A stretch of DNA of 25,062 nucleotides from an uncultured Prevotellaceae bacterium (GCA_947176655.1 CAMWRK010000003.1:1-25062), one strand, 5' to 3'. Positions 1-8,044 are shown, numbered from the stretch's first letter. Notes: generated from the letters alone by a model not told the origin. Translations and numbers: made by a program.

Positions 1-542
1 TGTATGCCTGCCTTCTTGGCTATCTCTGCCATGAACTCCTCGCCGGCCGGTTTGCTTGCGAGGTGTATGGTCTCCATGATGCGTGCCTTAATGACGGGCA
101 GGTTCTTGCGTGCGTATGCTTCGGCGGAATCAACGCCCATTGGTGCGCTTTTGCCGAGAGTGCCGGCAACGAATCCGGCCATGAAGTTGTCCTTGCTTAC
201 ATAGTGTGTGCTGTCCTCACCGAAGAGTTCGTAGTTCAGACCGCCAATCATCTGTGTTGAAACCTGCTGACCGATCTGCAAGCCTGCATAATATGCCTGC
301 TTCTTCTTGTCGTCGCCTGAGTTGGCTCCGTCGTTCAGACCTTTGATGAACTCATCGATGTAGGTTGTGTCAACGTCCATGCGCATTGCCAGATAGTCCT
401 TCAGGCCACGGCTCTGAGCCATACCGATAGCATAGCACAGGGTGTCGACGTCACTCTTCATGTTGGCCTTTGGCGTACCGTTGCCACAGCCGGCCAGAAC
501 AGCAGACAATACTACTGCTGCAACAATAGAAATCTTTTTCAT
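1..542 (-). CDS. FKBP-type peptidyl-prolyl isomerase lipoprotein, C-terminal part outside window
   Basis: The reverse strand opens with ATG at 542 and stays open for 180 codons to the window edge. The first 19 residues form a lipoprotein signal: MKK, a hydrophobic run, then the lipobox VLAGC with Cys19 as the probable lipidated residue. After it come two stretches typical of the FKBP N-terminal dimerisation domain: CYAIGMAQSRGLKDYL with IDEFIKGLNDGA, and a second YYAGLQIGQQVS copy. The catalytic FKBP domain would lie beyond position 1, so isomerase activity is inferred from the family (FklB/Mip-like foldases of the envelope). It lies 92 bp downstream of a second FKBP gene on the same strand, so the two may share a transcript. 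I saw no TAnnTTTG element in the gap. Confidence 0.85.
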   Translation of the reverse strand, partial: MKKISIVAAVVLSAVLAGCGNGTPKANMKSDVDTLCYAIGMAQSRGLKDYLAMRMDVDTTYIDEFIKGLNDGANSGDDKKKQAYYAGLQIGQQVSTQMIGGLNYELFGEDSTHYVSKDNFMAGFVAGTLGKSAPMGVDSAEAYARKNLPVIKARIMETIHLASKPAGEEFMAEIAKKAGI

Positions 543-634
543 GTTTGATATTTGATTAATTATGGTATGTTCTAACATCGAATTAAGTGGGATGCGTGCT
601 CTTATGCCATGTGAAGCATCGTATGTTGGACGGA

Positions 635-1219
635 TTACAGAACCTTGATGAGTTCTACATCGAAGACCAGAGTGGCATAAGGAGGTATTGAGGCTCCGGC
701 ACCACGTTCTCCGTATCCCAGCAGGTATGGGATGTGGAAGCGGTATTTTGCACCCTCCTTCATCAGTTGTACGCCCTCTGTCCAGCCTGCTATGACCTGA
801 TTCAGACCGAAGTCGGCAGGTTCTCCTCGCTGGTATGAACTGTCGAAGACACTTCCATCGGTGAGGCGGCCTTCGTAGTGGCACCGTACCTTGTCTGTGG
901 CTTTGGGACTTTTGCCTGTCCCCTCAGTAAGAATCTCGTATTGCAGTCCGCTCTTGGTGGTTATGACACCCTCGCGTTTGCCGTTCTCCTCAAGGTAGGC
1001 CTTGCCACTGGCAATATTATCCTTAGCGTTCTCCGCTTCCTTCTTCTGAAAATATTCGTTCAGCATGGCCTGTGCCTCGCGTGCGCTGAGTTCGGTGTCG
1101 CGGCCTTGCATGATGTCCTCTATGCTTCTGCAAAATTCCTTGATGTCGAAATTCTCGATGTTCATGCTCTTGAGTTGCTGGCCTATGCCGAGACCGAGGG
1201 CGTAACTTATGTTATTCAT
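635..1219 (-). CDS. FKBP-type peptidyl-prolyl cis-trans isomerase
   Basis: A 194-residue protein with an N-terminal FKBP_N-type helical region (about 1-70, beginning MNNISYALGLGIGQQLKS) and a complete C-terminal FKBP domain (about 90-194). Active-site pocket landmarks are visible: HYEG, VFDSS, VIAGW and the closing IPPYATLVFDVEL. It should catalyse cis-trans isomerisation of X-Pro bonds as a folding helper. No signal peptide is seen, so it is probably cytoplasmic, unlike the lipoprotein paralogue downstream. The frame is open to an ATG at 1264. I chose the ATG at 1219 because family members start with this SYALGL motif and because a promoter -7 match (1264-1271) overlaps the longer start. Confidence 0.9.
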   Translation of the reverse strand: MNNISYALGLGIGQQLKSMNIENFDIKEFCRSIEDIMQGRDTELSAREAQAMLNEYFQKKEAENAKDNIASGKAYLEENGKREGVITTKSGLQYEILTEGTGKSPKATDKVRCHYEGRLTDGSVFDSSYQRGEPADFGLNQVIAGWTEGVQLMKEGAKYRFHIPYLLGYGERGAGASIPPYATLVFDVELIKVL

Positions 1220-1263
1220 ATTGTCTATTGTATAATAGGTGTATTGGTTTGTGTAATCGGGCA

Positions 1264-1271
1264 CAAAGGTA
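1264..1271 (-). promoter_or_regulatory. Bacteroides-type -7 element upstream of the FKBP gene
   Basis: On the minus strand the sequence reads TACCTTTG, a full match to TAnnTTTG. It is 45 bp before the chosen FKBP start at 1219. No convincing -33 TTTG was found. It shares a 135-bp divergent intergenic region with the kinase promoter. Confidence 0.5.
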
Positions 1272-1323
1272 TAAAAATTAATGAAGAATGAAGAACGAAT
1301 AATTGAGAATAAAGTTTTTTTTA

Positions 1324-1331
1324 TATTTTTG
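1324..1331 (+). promoter_or_regulatory. Bacteroides-type -7 element for the kinase operon
   Basis: TATTTTTG matches TAnnTTTG and sits 23 bp before the ATG at 1355, giving a short leader. ATTG at 1302-1305 could be a weak -33 box, 18 bp upstream. It probably drives the whole packed run from 1355 to 7058, in which I saw no other clear promoter. Confidence 0.5.
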
Positions 1332-1354
1332 TAGCGTTTAACAGATATGGAAAA

Positions 1355-3013
1355 ATGCCTCAGAACCTAAAAATACGTTGTCGTAACAATGGGAGGACAA
1401 TGGAGGTGCCTTTCGGGATGAGCCTTGGGGAATTGTATGAAGAATGCAGACCGGACATGAGGTACGGAGCCGTGTGTGCTTTGGTCAACAACAAAGTGCA
1501 GGGACTGAACTACCGGTTCTATAATTCCAAGGACGTTGAATTTCAGGACATCACCACCACGCATGGCATGCGTACATACACCATGACCCTGTTTCTGGTT
1601 CTGGTCAAGGCCGTGGAGGATTTGTATCCGGGCGGACAATTGATAATAGGTGCTCCGGTCAGCAAAGGATATTTCTGCGAGTTGCGCATAGGCCGTGACA
1701 TTACCGAACAGGATGCTCTCGATGTGCAGCGGCGTATGCACGAAATAGTCGGTATGGACATGAAGATACATCGTGTTCAGTGTCCGATAGAAGAGGCGGT
1801 GAGCCTTTTCCGTTCCAAAGGCATGGAGAGCAAGGCCAAACTGTTGGAAGGCCAGCGTAATCTCTATACCAATTACTACCGTCTTGACAACACGGTGGAC
1901 TATTTCTACTCCTGTCTGCTGCCGAGGACCGGGCATCTGCACCTCTTTCAGGTGATGACGTTTTTCGGCGGGCTGCTGTTGCGCGTCCCGTCCCGCGAAG
2001 ATCCTTCCCGTCTGGAGGAACTCGTGCCTCAGGCGAAGATGCACAATGTCATACGTGAACACCACCGTTGGCAGGATATTCTCGGGGTACGCACGGTTGG
2101 AGATTTCAACGAAGCGGTCATGAACGGTCATGCCTCCGATCTGATAAACGTCAGCGAGGCCTTGCAGGAGAAGAAACTAAATGACATTGTCGTCAACATC
2201 ATAGAGAAGGGAGCACGTCTTGTTCTCTTGGCCGGCCCCTCGTCCAGCGGAAAGACAACCACAGGCAAGCGTCTTGCCATACTGCTGATGGCAGCAGGCA
2301 AGAGACCGCATACGATAAGTACCGACGATTATTTCGTGAACCGTATTGATACCCCCAGGGATGCCGACGGCAACTATGATTTCGAGTGCATAGAGGCTGT
2401 GGACACCGGGCTTTTCAACAGACAGATGAACAGTCTTTTAGCCGGTGAAGAGGTGGAACTGCCGCGCTATGATTTCAAATCTGGAGAACGTGTATATGAG
2501 AACCGCCGTCTGCGTATAGGTCAGAATGACATCATTATCTTGGAGGGCAATCACGCGCTGAATCCGATCCTGTCCGCACAGGTGCCTGAGAATCAGAAGT
2601 TCCGCATCTTCATAAGCCCCCTGACGACCATTGCTTTGGACGATCACAACAGTGTCCCGACGAAGGATATCCGTCTTCTGCGCCGTCTGATACGGGATTA
2701 CCGTTATCGCGGTTTTTCAGCTCTGGACACTATCCGCCGCATGCCAAGCGTCACCGCCGGCGAGGAAAAATGGATATTCCCCTTCCAGGAACTGGCCGAC
2801 GCGACTTTTAACAGTGCTCTGCTGTATGAATTGGCCGTAATAAAAGATCAGGTTAAACCCATCCTTGACGAGATAGGGGAACGCGAAGTCGAATACGCCG
2901 AAGCCAGTCGTCTGCGCAAGTTCCTTCGCTATTTCCGCAGTGTTCCCGCCGATCAGGTTCCTCCGACATCGCTTTTGCGTGAATTTGCCGGCGGAAGTTC
3001 ATTCAAGTATTGA
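1355..3013 (+). CDS. Nucleoside (uridine) kinase family protein with ThrRS-like N-terminal domains
   Basis: A 552-residue protein in three parts. Residues about 1-65 resemble a TGS domain. Residues about 90-170 resemble the second additional domain of threonyl-tRNA synthetase (APVSKGYFCELR, ITEQDALDVQRRMHEIV, EEAVSLF). Residues about 280-490 are a phosphoribulokinase/uridine kinase P-loop domain with Walker A GPSSSGKTT at 294-302, STDDYFVNR and ILEGNHALN. The kinase domain suggests ATP-dependent phosphorylation of a nucleoside, but the substrate cannot be read from sequence, and the synthetase-like part lacks a tRNA-charging core. An ATG at 1347 is out of frame and closes after seven codons, so 1355 is the start. 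It leads the operon, 4 bp before the dehydratase gene. Confidence 0.85.
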   Translation: MPQNLKIRCRNNGRTMEVPFGMSLGELYEECRPDMRYGAVCALVNNKVQGLNYRFYNSKDVEFQDITTTHGMRTYTMTLFLVLVKAVEDLYPGGQLIIGAPVSKGYFCELRIGRDITEQDALDVQRRMHEIVGMDMKIHRVQCPIEEAVSLFRSKGMESKAKLLEGQRNLYTNYYRLDNTVDYFYSCLLPRTGHLHLFQVMTFFGGLLLRVPSREDPSRLEELVPQAKMHNVIREHHRWQDILGVRTVGDFNEAVMNGHASDLINVSEALQEKKLNDIVVNIIEKGARLVLLAGPSSSGKTTTGKRLAILLMAAGKRPHTISTDDYFVNRIDTPRDADGNYDFECIEAVDTGLFNRQMNSLLAGEEVELPRYDFKSGERVYENRRLRIGQNDIIILEGNHALNPILSAQVPENQKFRIFISPLTTIALDDHNSVPTKDIRLLRRLIRDYRYRGFSALDTIRRMPSVTAGEEKWIFPFQELADATFNSALLYELAVIKDQVKPILDEIGEREVEYAEASRLRKFLRYFRSVPADQVPPTSLLREFAGGSSFKY

Positions 3014-3017
3014 CCCT

Positions 3018-3860
3018 ATGCAGGAAACAGTCTCTGTCAAGTTTCTTCAAGGTATTCTCAGACCGCGGCCTGCTGCCGGTCACAAGGGAACTTTCGGGCA
3101 TGCCCTGCTCGTTGCCGGCAGCTACGGCATGGCCGGTGCCGGGATTCTGGCGGGAAGAGGCTGTATGCGTTCGGGAGCAGGCAAACTGACAGTTCATATT
3201 CCGCATTTGAATAATGATATAATACAACAGGCGTTGCCGGAGGCTGTTCTGCACCACGATGCCGATGGCAGATGCTGGACTTCCAAGTTTGAAGATACAT
3301 CGTTTCCTGCTATATATAATGCCGTCGGGATTGGTCCAGGGATAGGCATAGCTCCTGAAACGACCGAGGCACTGTATTCTATCATAAATAAGTTGTCCGG
3401 GCAATCCGTCCCTATGGTACTCGATGCCGATGCGCTCAACATCCTTTCCCGCAATCCGGAGTGGTTTGCCATGCTGCCGCCCCACACCGTCATCACCCCA
3501 CATCCGCTGGAGTATCGCAGACTGGCTGACGGAGGCATTGATACGGGCAATGTCATACTTGTACTTAAAGGCCACCGCACCACAATAACCATACCTGGCA
3601 ATCCGCCACAGCAATACGTGTGTCCGTTCGGCAATTGCGGAATGGGCACGGCTGGAAGCGGCGATGTCCTTACGGGTATGATACTCGGCCTGCTGGCTCA
3701 GGGCTACACTCCGGCCCATGCTGCCGTCCTCGGTGTCTGCCTGCATGCCATAAGTGGCGATATTGCAGCATCGGAGCTTGGAGAGCACAGTCTCATTGCC
3801 TCGGATCTGGTGGATTACCTGCCACATGCATTCAAATACATAACTAAAGATACATTATAA
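3018..3860 (+). CDS. nnrD: Stand-alone ADP/ATP-dependent NAD(P)H-hydrate dehydratase
   Basis: A 280-residue YjeF C-terminal/ribokinase-fold protein that repairs hydrated NADH and NADPH (NADHX, NADPHX). Visible landmarks are HKGTFGHALLVAGS near residues 22-35, VLDADALN at 134-141, TPHPLE at 160-165, VLKG at 182-185, and the nucleotide-binding GTAGSGDVLTG at 210-220 with Asp216 as expected catalytic residue. Two oddities: the epimerase half (NnrE), often fused in this group, is absent. The stretch between the HPxE motif and VLKG is also about 15 residues shorter than I recall for the family, removing roughly one helix. I chose ATG 3018, 4 bp after the kinase stop; the in-frame ATG at 2940 lies inside the kinase gene and adds no conserved sequence. 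Confidence 0.85.
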   Translation: MQETVSVKFLQGILRPRPAAGHKGTFGHALLVAGSYGMAGAGILAGRGCMRSGAGKLTVHIPHLNNDIIQQALPEAVLHHDADGRCWTSKFEDTSFPAIYNAVGIGPGIGIAPETTEALYSIINKLSGQSVPMVLDADALNILSRNPEWFAMLPPHTVITPHPLEYRRLADGGIDTGNVILVLKGHRTTITIPGNPPQQYVCPFGNCGMGTAGSGDVLTGMILGLLAQGYTPAHAAVLGVCLHAISGDIAASELGEHSLIASDLVDYLPHAFKYITKDTL

Positions 3861-3862
3861 CT

Positions 3863-4360
3863 ATGATCAGCATTATCATGGGTAGCACCAGCGACCTCCC
3901 GGTCATGGAGAAGGCTGCCAAGTTTCTTGACGAGATGGAGATACCGTTTGAAATGAACGCCCTGTCGGCACACCGCACTCCGGAGGAGGTGGAGCGTTTT
4001 GCACGCGAGGCTGAGGGACGCGGTGTAAAGGTGATTATTGCCGGTGCCGGCATGGCGGCAGCCTTGCCAGGTGTCATTGCTGCAAGTACTACTCTGCCAG
4101 TCATAGGTGTTCCCATCAAGGGCATGCTGGACGGCCTGGACGCCATGCTTTCCATCATCCAGATGCCTCCCGGCATTCCCGTTGCCACAGTGGGAGTGAA
4201 CGGCGCGCAGAACGCCGCCATACTGGCCGCCGAGATGCTGGCTCTGTCCGACGTGGAACTGTCCGTACGTCTGAAAGCATACAAGGAAGGATTGAAAGAG
4301 AAGATAGTAAAGGCCAATGCCGAACTTTCACAGGTGAAATACAGGTTCAAGGTAAACTGA
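3863..4360 (+). CDS. purE: N5-carboxyaminoimidazole ribonucleotide mutase (class I PurE)
   Basis: A 165-residue protein matching PurE over its full length. It converts N5-CAIR to CAIR in de novo purine synthesis in the cytoplasm. The conserved motifs are present and intact: GSTSD at 7-11, SAHRTP at 35-40 with the catalytic His37, and GAGMAAALPG at 61-70, followed by PVIGVPIKGMLDGLDA. The presence of the PurE mutase form implies a PurK partner elsewhere in the genome; none is in this window. It starts 2 bp after the nnrD stop and ends 3 bp before ispG, so it is almost certainly co-transcribed with both. Confidence 0.97.
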   Translation: MISIIMGSTSDLPVMEKAAKFLDEMEIPFEMNALSAHRTPEEVERFAREAEGRGVKVIIAGAGMAAALPGVIAASTTLPVIGVPIKGMLDGLDAMLSIIQMPPGIPVATVGVNGAQNAAILAAEMLALSDVELSVRLKAYKEGLKEKIVKANAELSQVKYRFKVN

Positions 4361-4363
4361 CCC

Positions 4364-5746
4364 ATGGCATACATACGTCGCAAGTCCCATGAAATCACTG
4401 TGGGCACCATACGTCTCGGTGCGGACAATCCCATACGTGTACAGTCCATGACCAATACGGTCACGATGGATACCGCAGCCAGTGTGGCACAGATTCTCCG
4501 CATAGCCGAGGCCGGTGGTGAGTTGGTGCGCCTTACCACACAAGGTACGCGCGAAGCCGAGAACATGGCTGCTGTCCGCGAGGCTGTCCGCAAGGCGGGT
4601 TGTACTGTCCCGCTGGTTGCCGATGTCCATTTCAATCCCAATGTCGCCGACGTGGCGGCTAGGTATTGCGAGAAGGTGCGCATAAATCCAGGCAACTATG
4701 TCGACGCGGCGCGCCAGTTCCGTCAGCTTGAATATACAGATGAGCAGTATGCCTGCGAGTTGCAGCGCATAGAGGACAGGCTCCTGCCTTTTCTGAATAT
4801 ATGCAGAGAGCATGGTACGGCAGTGCGCATAGGTGTGAATCATGGCTCTCTATCCGACCGCATCATGTCGCGCTACGGCGATACTCCTGCCGGAATAGTG
4901 GAGAGTTGCATGGAGTTCCTGCGTATATGTGTCCGTCACGACTTCAGGGATGTTGTCATCTCCATCAAGGCCAGCAATACCGTTGTCATGGTACAGAGCG
5001 TCCGCCTCCTCGTGGAGCGTATGGACAGCGAGGGGATGACATTTCCCTTGCATCTGGGTGTCACGGAAGCCGGTGAGGGTGAGGATGGGCGTATAAAGAG
5101 TGCCGTAGGCATAGGGGCATTGCTGACCGAGGGCATAGGCGACACCATACGCGTCAGCCTTTCCGAGGCTCCCGAAAAGGAGATTCCCGTTGCACACCGT
5201 CTTGTGGAACTGATTCCAGAGTGCTGTCGCCTGCGCGAGGAAGCCGCCGGGAGTATAAAGGACGATACCGTGACCCTGCATGTTGAGGCCGACACTCTCG
5301 AGGAACTTCAACTGAAAGCAGCCATGGCTACGGGGGCAGTCTTCATAGACGGGAAAGCGCACAAGCTTAATATCATGTCCGACGGTTTCACCGAAGAGCA
5401 GTTGCGCGAACTGTCCGACGCCATTCTGCAGGCGGCACGCATCAAGTTTGTCAAGACGGAATATATCTCCTGTCCCGGTTGCGGACGTACACTCTACGAC
5501 CTGGAAGGCACCATACACCGTATCAAGGCTGCAACGGCACACCTCAAGGGACTTAAGATAGCCATAATGGGCTGTATCGTCAACGGTCCCGGCGAAATGG
5601 CCGATGCCGACTACGGCTATGTCGGTGCTGCCCGTGGCAAAGTTTCTTTGTACAAGGCAAAGGAGTGCATAGAGAAGAATATCCCCGAGGAGGAAGCCGT
5701 GGAGCGTCTGCTCAGGTTTATAGAAGAAGATTTGCAGAAACGATGA
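4364..5746 (+). CDS. ispG: 4-hydroxy-3-methylbut-2-en-1-yl diphosphate synthase (IspG/GcpE), shortened insert form
   Basis: A 460-residue IspG enzyme, which reduces MEcPP to HMBPP in the non-mevalonate isoprenoid pathway using a [4Fe-4S] cluster. The N-terminal TIM-barrel domain (about 1-270) has VQSMTNT, VADVHFNP, KVRINPGN and LGVTEAGEGEDGRIKSA. The C-terminal domain carries the cluster ligands Cys370, Cys373 and Cys404, with NGPGE and Glu411. Between them, residues about 275-365 form an insert ending QAARIKFVKTEYISCP, a signature of the large-insert (A*) IspG class of Bacteroidetes, chlamydiae and plants. That insert is much shorter here than the roughly 250 residues I recall for the class, so the protein is intermediate in size between the E. 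coli form (about 370) and the large form (about 600). It overlaps the next gene by ATGA. Confidence 0.95.
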   Translation: MAYIRRKSHEITVGTIRLGADNPIRVQSMTNTVTMDTAASVAQILRIAEAGGELVRLTTQGTREAENMAAVREAVRKAGCTVPLVADVHFNPNVADVAARYCEKVRINPGNYVDAARQFRQLEYTDEQYACELQRIEDRLLPFLNICREHGTAVRIGVNHGSLSDRIMSRYGDTPAGIVESCMEFLRICVRHDFRDVVISIKASNTVVMVQSVRLLVERMDSEGMTFPLHLGVTEAGEGEDGRIKSAVGIGALLTEGIGDTIRVSLSEAPEKEIPVAHRLVELIPECCRLREEAAGSIKDDTVTLHVEADTLEELQLKAAMATGAVFIDGKAHKLNIMSDGFTEEQLRELSDAILQAARIKFVKTEYISCPGCGRTLYDLEGTIHRIKAATAHLKGLKIAIMGCIVNGPGEMADADYGYVGAARGKVSLYKAKECIEKNIPEEEAVERLLRFIEEDLQKR

Positions 5747-6309
5747 GAATACGCAGGGCAACCCGTGATGATGCCTGCTTCATAGCACTTGCCGTTACGG
5801 AGGCTTTGGGCGGGGATGTCATGAGGAGAGGTACCGATGGTATAGGCAGACAGGAACGGCACAGGCTGGACATGCTTGCCGATGCTGTCCGTGAAGACGA
5901 TACCCTCTATAGCTGGAGGCATACTGTCATTGCGCAGGATGGGAACGGTATGCTTCTTGGTGCTTTGGTGGCATATCCAGGAGACGGGTATATGGATATG
6001 CGCTCGCGCACCTTCTCCATGCTCAATGAACTTATTACGTTCGATGTTTCAAGTATGGATGCAGAGGCAAAGGCAGGAGAATACTATATCGACAGCTTGG
6101 CCATCGTGCCGGAATATCGCGGCAAGGGTGTAGGAACACAACTGTTGCGTGCCGCCATGGACGAGGCTCGTTCGTCGTCACGTATTGCTGTTCTGGCTTG
6201 CGCTCCAGACAATATCGGAGCAAAGTCTATGTACGAGTCGCTTGGTTTCAGGCACGAAGGCAATCTTTTTATCTTCGGGCATGAATATCTGCGCATGACA
6301 GCAGAATAG
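5743..6309 (+). CDS. GNAT-family N-acetyltransferase
   Basis: A 188-residue acetyltransferase that should transfer an acetyl group from acetyl-CoA to an amine; the substrate is unknown. The core is at about 112-185: strand YYIDSLAIVPEYRGKGVGTQLL contains the acetyl-CoA pyrophosphate-binding loop RGKGVG at 126-131, followed by AVLACAPDNIGAKSMYESLGF, the standard motif B region. The frame is open further upstream to 5665, but ATG 5743 fits best: it overlaps the ispG stop as ATGA, and the protein then begins MRIRRATRDDA, a typical GNAT first strand. The overlap suggests translational coupling to ispG. I infer no functional link to isoprenoid synthesis. Confidence 0.88.
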   Translation: MRIRRATRDDACFIALAVTEALGGDVMRRGTDGIGRQERHRLDMLADAVREDDTLYSWRHTVIAQDGNGMLLGALVAYPGDGYMDMRSRTFSMLNELITFDVSSMDAEAKAGEYYIDSLAIVPEYRGKGVGTQLLRAAMDEARSSSRIAVLACAPDNIGAKSMYESLGFRHEGNLFIFGHEYLRMTAE

Positions 6310-6341
6310 TGTATGTTCCGTCATACATAGACATATAGGAT

Positions 6342-7058
6342 ATGACAGACAGGATAAGATGTTTTTTCAACAAAGCATGCACGACGTATGGTCTGTTGTC
6401 CGACGGTGACAGGATACTCATTGCCATATCCGGCGGGAAGGATTCCATGCTCATGGCACGTCTTATGTCGGAGCGTGCACGCATATTCCGTCCTTCCATC
6501 CACGTTGAGGCTGTCCATGTGGTCATGGACAATGTGCCATACAAGTCAGACCTTTCATATATGCAGGGCTTCTGTGCCGATGCCTGCATGCCTCTGCATG
6601 TTCTTCACACGTCTTTCGACGCTTCGTCGGATTCGCGCAAGACACGCTGTTTCCTGTGTGCCCGTTATCGTCGCAAGGCTATCTTTGAGTTTGCCGTGGA
6701 GCATGGATTCAACAAGGTCGCTTTGGGTCACCACATGGACGATTTCCTTGCTACGATGCTCATGAATATGCTTTATGAGGGCTCTTTCCATTCCATGCAG
6801 CCTTGTATGGACATGAAACACTATCCTCTGTCTGTCATACGTCCCCTTTGCCTTGTTCCTGAGCAGGACATCTCATCCTATACAGCCGCTTCCGCTTTGG
6901 TGCGGCAGATACAGCCCTGTCCCTACGAGGACAAGACACGGCGTTCGGAGATGGAAAAACTGCTGCACATGCTCTGTCTCCTCCATGCCGAGGCACGCCA
7001 AAGCATGTGGCACGCTTTGGAAAAACAATGGTCAGCATCCGGTGTAGGCGAATGCTGA
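6342..7058 (+). CDS. TtcA-like PP-loop tRNA-thiolation family protein
   Basis: A 238-residue ATP-pyrophosphatase of the TtcA group. The PP-loop SGGKDS is at 30-35 and the second conserved motif GHHMDD at 129-134. The group's three cysteines for a [4Fe-4S] cluster are matched by Cys103 and Cys106 (CFLC) and Cys193 in IQPCPYEDK. Known TtcA enzymes make 2-thiocytidine at position 32 of some tRNAs; the same role is plausible, but other TtcA-like proteins differ. At 238 residues it is shorter than E. coli TtcA (about 310). It is the last gene of the plus-strand run, 32 bp after the acetyltransferase. Its last codons encode half of a hairpin that serves the opposite strand (see terminator). Confidence 0.82.
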   Translation: MTDRIRCFFNKACTTYGLLSDGDRILIAISGGKDSMLMARLMSERARIFRPSIHVEAVHVVMDNVPYKSDLSYMQGFCADACMPLHVLHTSFDASSDSRKTRCFLCARYRRKAIFEFAVEHGFNKVALGHHMDDFLATMLMNMLYEGSFHSMQPCMDMKHYPLSVIRPLCLVPEQDISSYTAASALVRQIQPCPYEDKTRRSEMEKLLHMLCLLHAEARQSMWHALEKQWSASGVGEC

Positions 7059-7064
7059 CCATTG
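7021..7064 (-). terminator. Intrinsic terminator of the defence island, embedded in the ttcA-like gene end
   Basis: A perfect 13-bp inverted repeat, CAATGGTCAGCAT at 7026-7038 and ATGCTGACCATTG at 7052-7064, encloses a 13-nt loop. Read on the minus strand it is followed directly by five T (7025-7021), the classic intrinsic terminator form, 18 bp after the stop of the ADP-ribosylglycohydrolase. On the plus strand no T run follows, so it may only partly stop ttcA transcripts. The TGA stop of the ttcA-like gene (7056-7058) is inside the right arm. Confidence 0.75.
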
Positions 7065-7082
7065 AATTCATTTCATGGAGAA

Positions 7083-8015
7083 TTATTTCTCGTTCAAAGT
7101 CTCATTTATGAAGCGAGAGACCTTTGCCTTGTATTCGTCCAGCTTGGATAGATTTTCAATGTAGTATTGTGGTATCGCCTCATATCCAAACTTGGCACCA
7201 AGAATAGAGCATGCGATGGCGGCATTGGTATCAGCGTCCCCACCTTCATTGACAGTCAGTAACAACCCGTTTTCAAATGACACGGCGTGCCAATAACACC
7301 ACAAGGCAGCGGAAAGAGAAAGAAGCGTATAGCCTATGGAGGTATCGCCCAAGCATAGTAAAGATATATCTGAGCAATTGTAAGCTTTTCCTATCCACTC
7401 AGCTATCCTGTTGTCGTATTTCCGGCCAATCTGTCTTATTTCATCGTAGGACAGCATTTTATTGTGCCAAACTAAATTATGGATTATTGATGATGCTATG
7501 ACACATGAACCGATACATCGTGGATCGTAATGCGTAAGTCTGCAAATGGTTTCAGCATGTTCTTCAGTATAGCTTGGCGCGAGGCCTACGACAGATGTTC
7601 TCATTAAAGCTCCATTGGCTGCACTATTGTGATGAGATAAATCCCACCATAGTTTTGAACACATTTCCGGTTGTTCGGCGTAATCGCTCATGCACAAGAC
7701 TTTGAACGTATGCCCTCCAATGCCCAATGGGTCACCGTTGAACCATTCCTTGAAATTCCGGGCTATGGCATGATAATTGAATCCAGTCCCGTCAAATGCA
7801 TCCATGATGCAAATCATCATGTCTGTATCATCGGTCCACGAACCCTTAGCCCATCTGCACCGGTGGTCATCTTGAATAATCTGGTCATAGCGTATCAATC
7901 CTTGCGGATAATGTTTCCTGACCTCGTTCTTATTCATAAATTCAGTCCCAAGCCCAAGGGCATCACCAACCGCTTGGCCATACAGGCATCCGAGCATTAT
8001 ATTCTTGATAGTCAT
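7083..8015 (-). CDS. ADP-ribosylglycohydrolase (DraG-like)
   Basis: A 310-residue protein of the all-helical ADP-ribosylglycohydrolase family, which removes ADP-ribose from proteins, nucleic acids or small molecules using metal ions. The metal-binding landmarks are present in order: GDALGLGTEF at 17-26, WTDDTDM at 60-66, NGALMR at 134-139, HYDPRC at 162-167 and the C-terminal GGDADTNAA at 258-266. It therefore looks catalytically intact and full length. It is the last gene of the island, 39 bp after the Vsr remnant, with a short palindrome in between and a strong terminator after it. The substrate cannot be inferred. It may reverse an ADP-ribosylating effector, or be unrelated cargo; no ADP-ribosyltransferase is seen in the window. 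Confidence 0.9.
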   Translation of the reverse strand: MTIKNIMLGCLYGQAVGDALGLGTEFMNKNEVRKHYPQGLIRYDQIIQDDHRCRWAKGSWTDDTDMMICIMDAFDGTGFNYHAIARNFKEWFNGDPLGIGGHTFKVLCMSDYAEQPEMCSKLWWDLSHHNSAANGALMRTSVVGLAPSYTEEHAETICRLTHYDPRCIGSCVIASSIIHNLVWHNKMLSYDEIRQIGRKYDNRIAEWIGKAYNCSDISLLCLGDTSIGYTLLSLSAALWCYWHAVSFENGLLLTVNEGGDADTNAAIACSILGAKFGYEAIPQYYIENLSKLDEYKAKVSRFINETLNEK

Positions 8016-8044
8016 TGCAGCAATATATAGTGTAGTTGTTTACG

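Noticed and set aside
2940..3017. 26-residue N-terminal extension of the NAD(P)HX dehydratase
   Set aside because: It lies inside the kinase gene in another frame and adds no conserved residues.
3844..4695. Long minus-strand frame opposite purE and ispG
   Set aside because: It is a shadow of two clear genes, is rich in low-complexity Ser/Ala/Met/Arg, and has no family motif.
4850..5761. Minus-strand frame of about 300 codons opposite ispG
   Set aside because: ispG covers it with intact motifs on the other strand; the frame has no recognisable domain.
7026..7064. 13-bp inverted repeat as transposon ends
   Set aside because: The arms are only 13 nt apart and are followed by five T on the minus strand, which fits a terminator.
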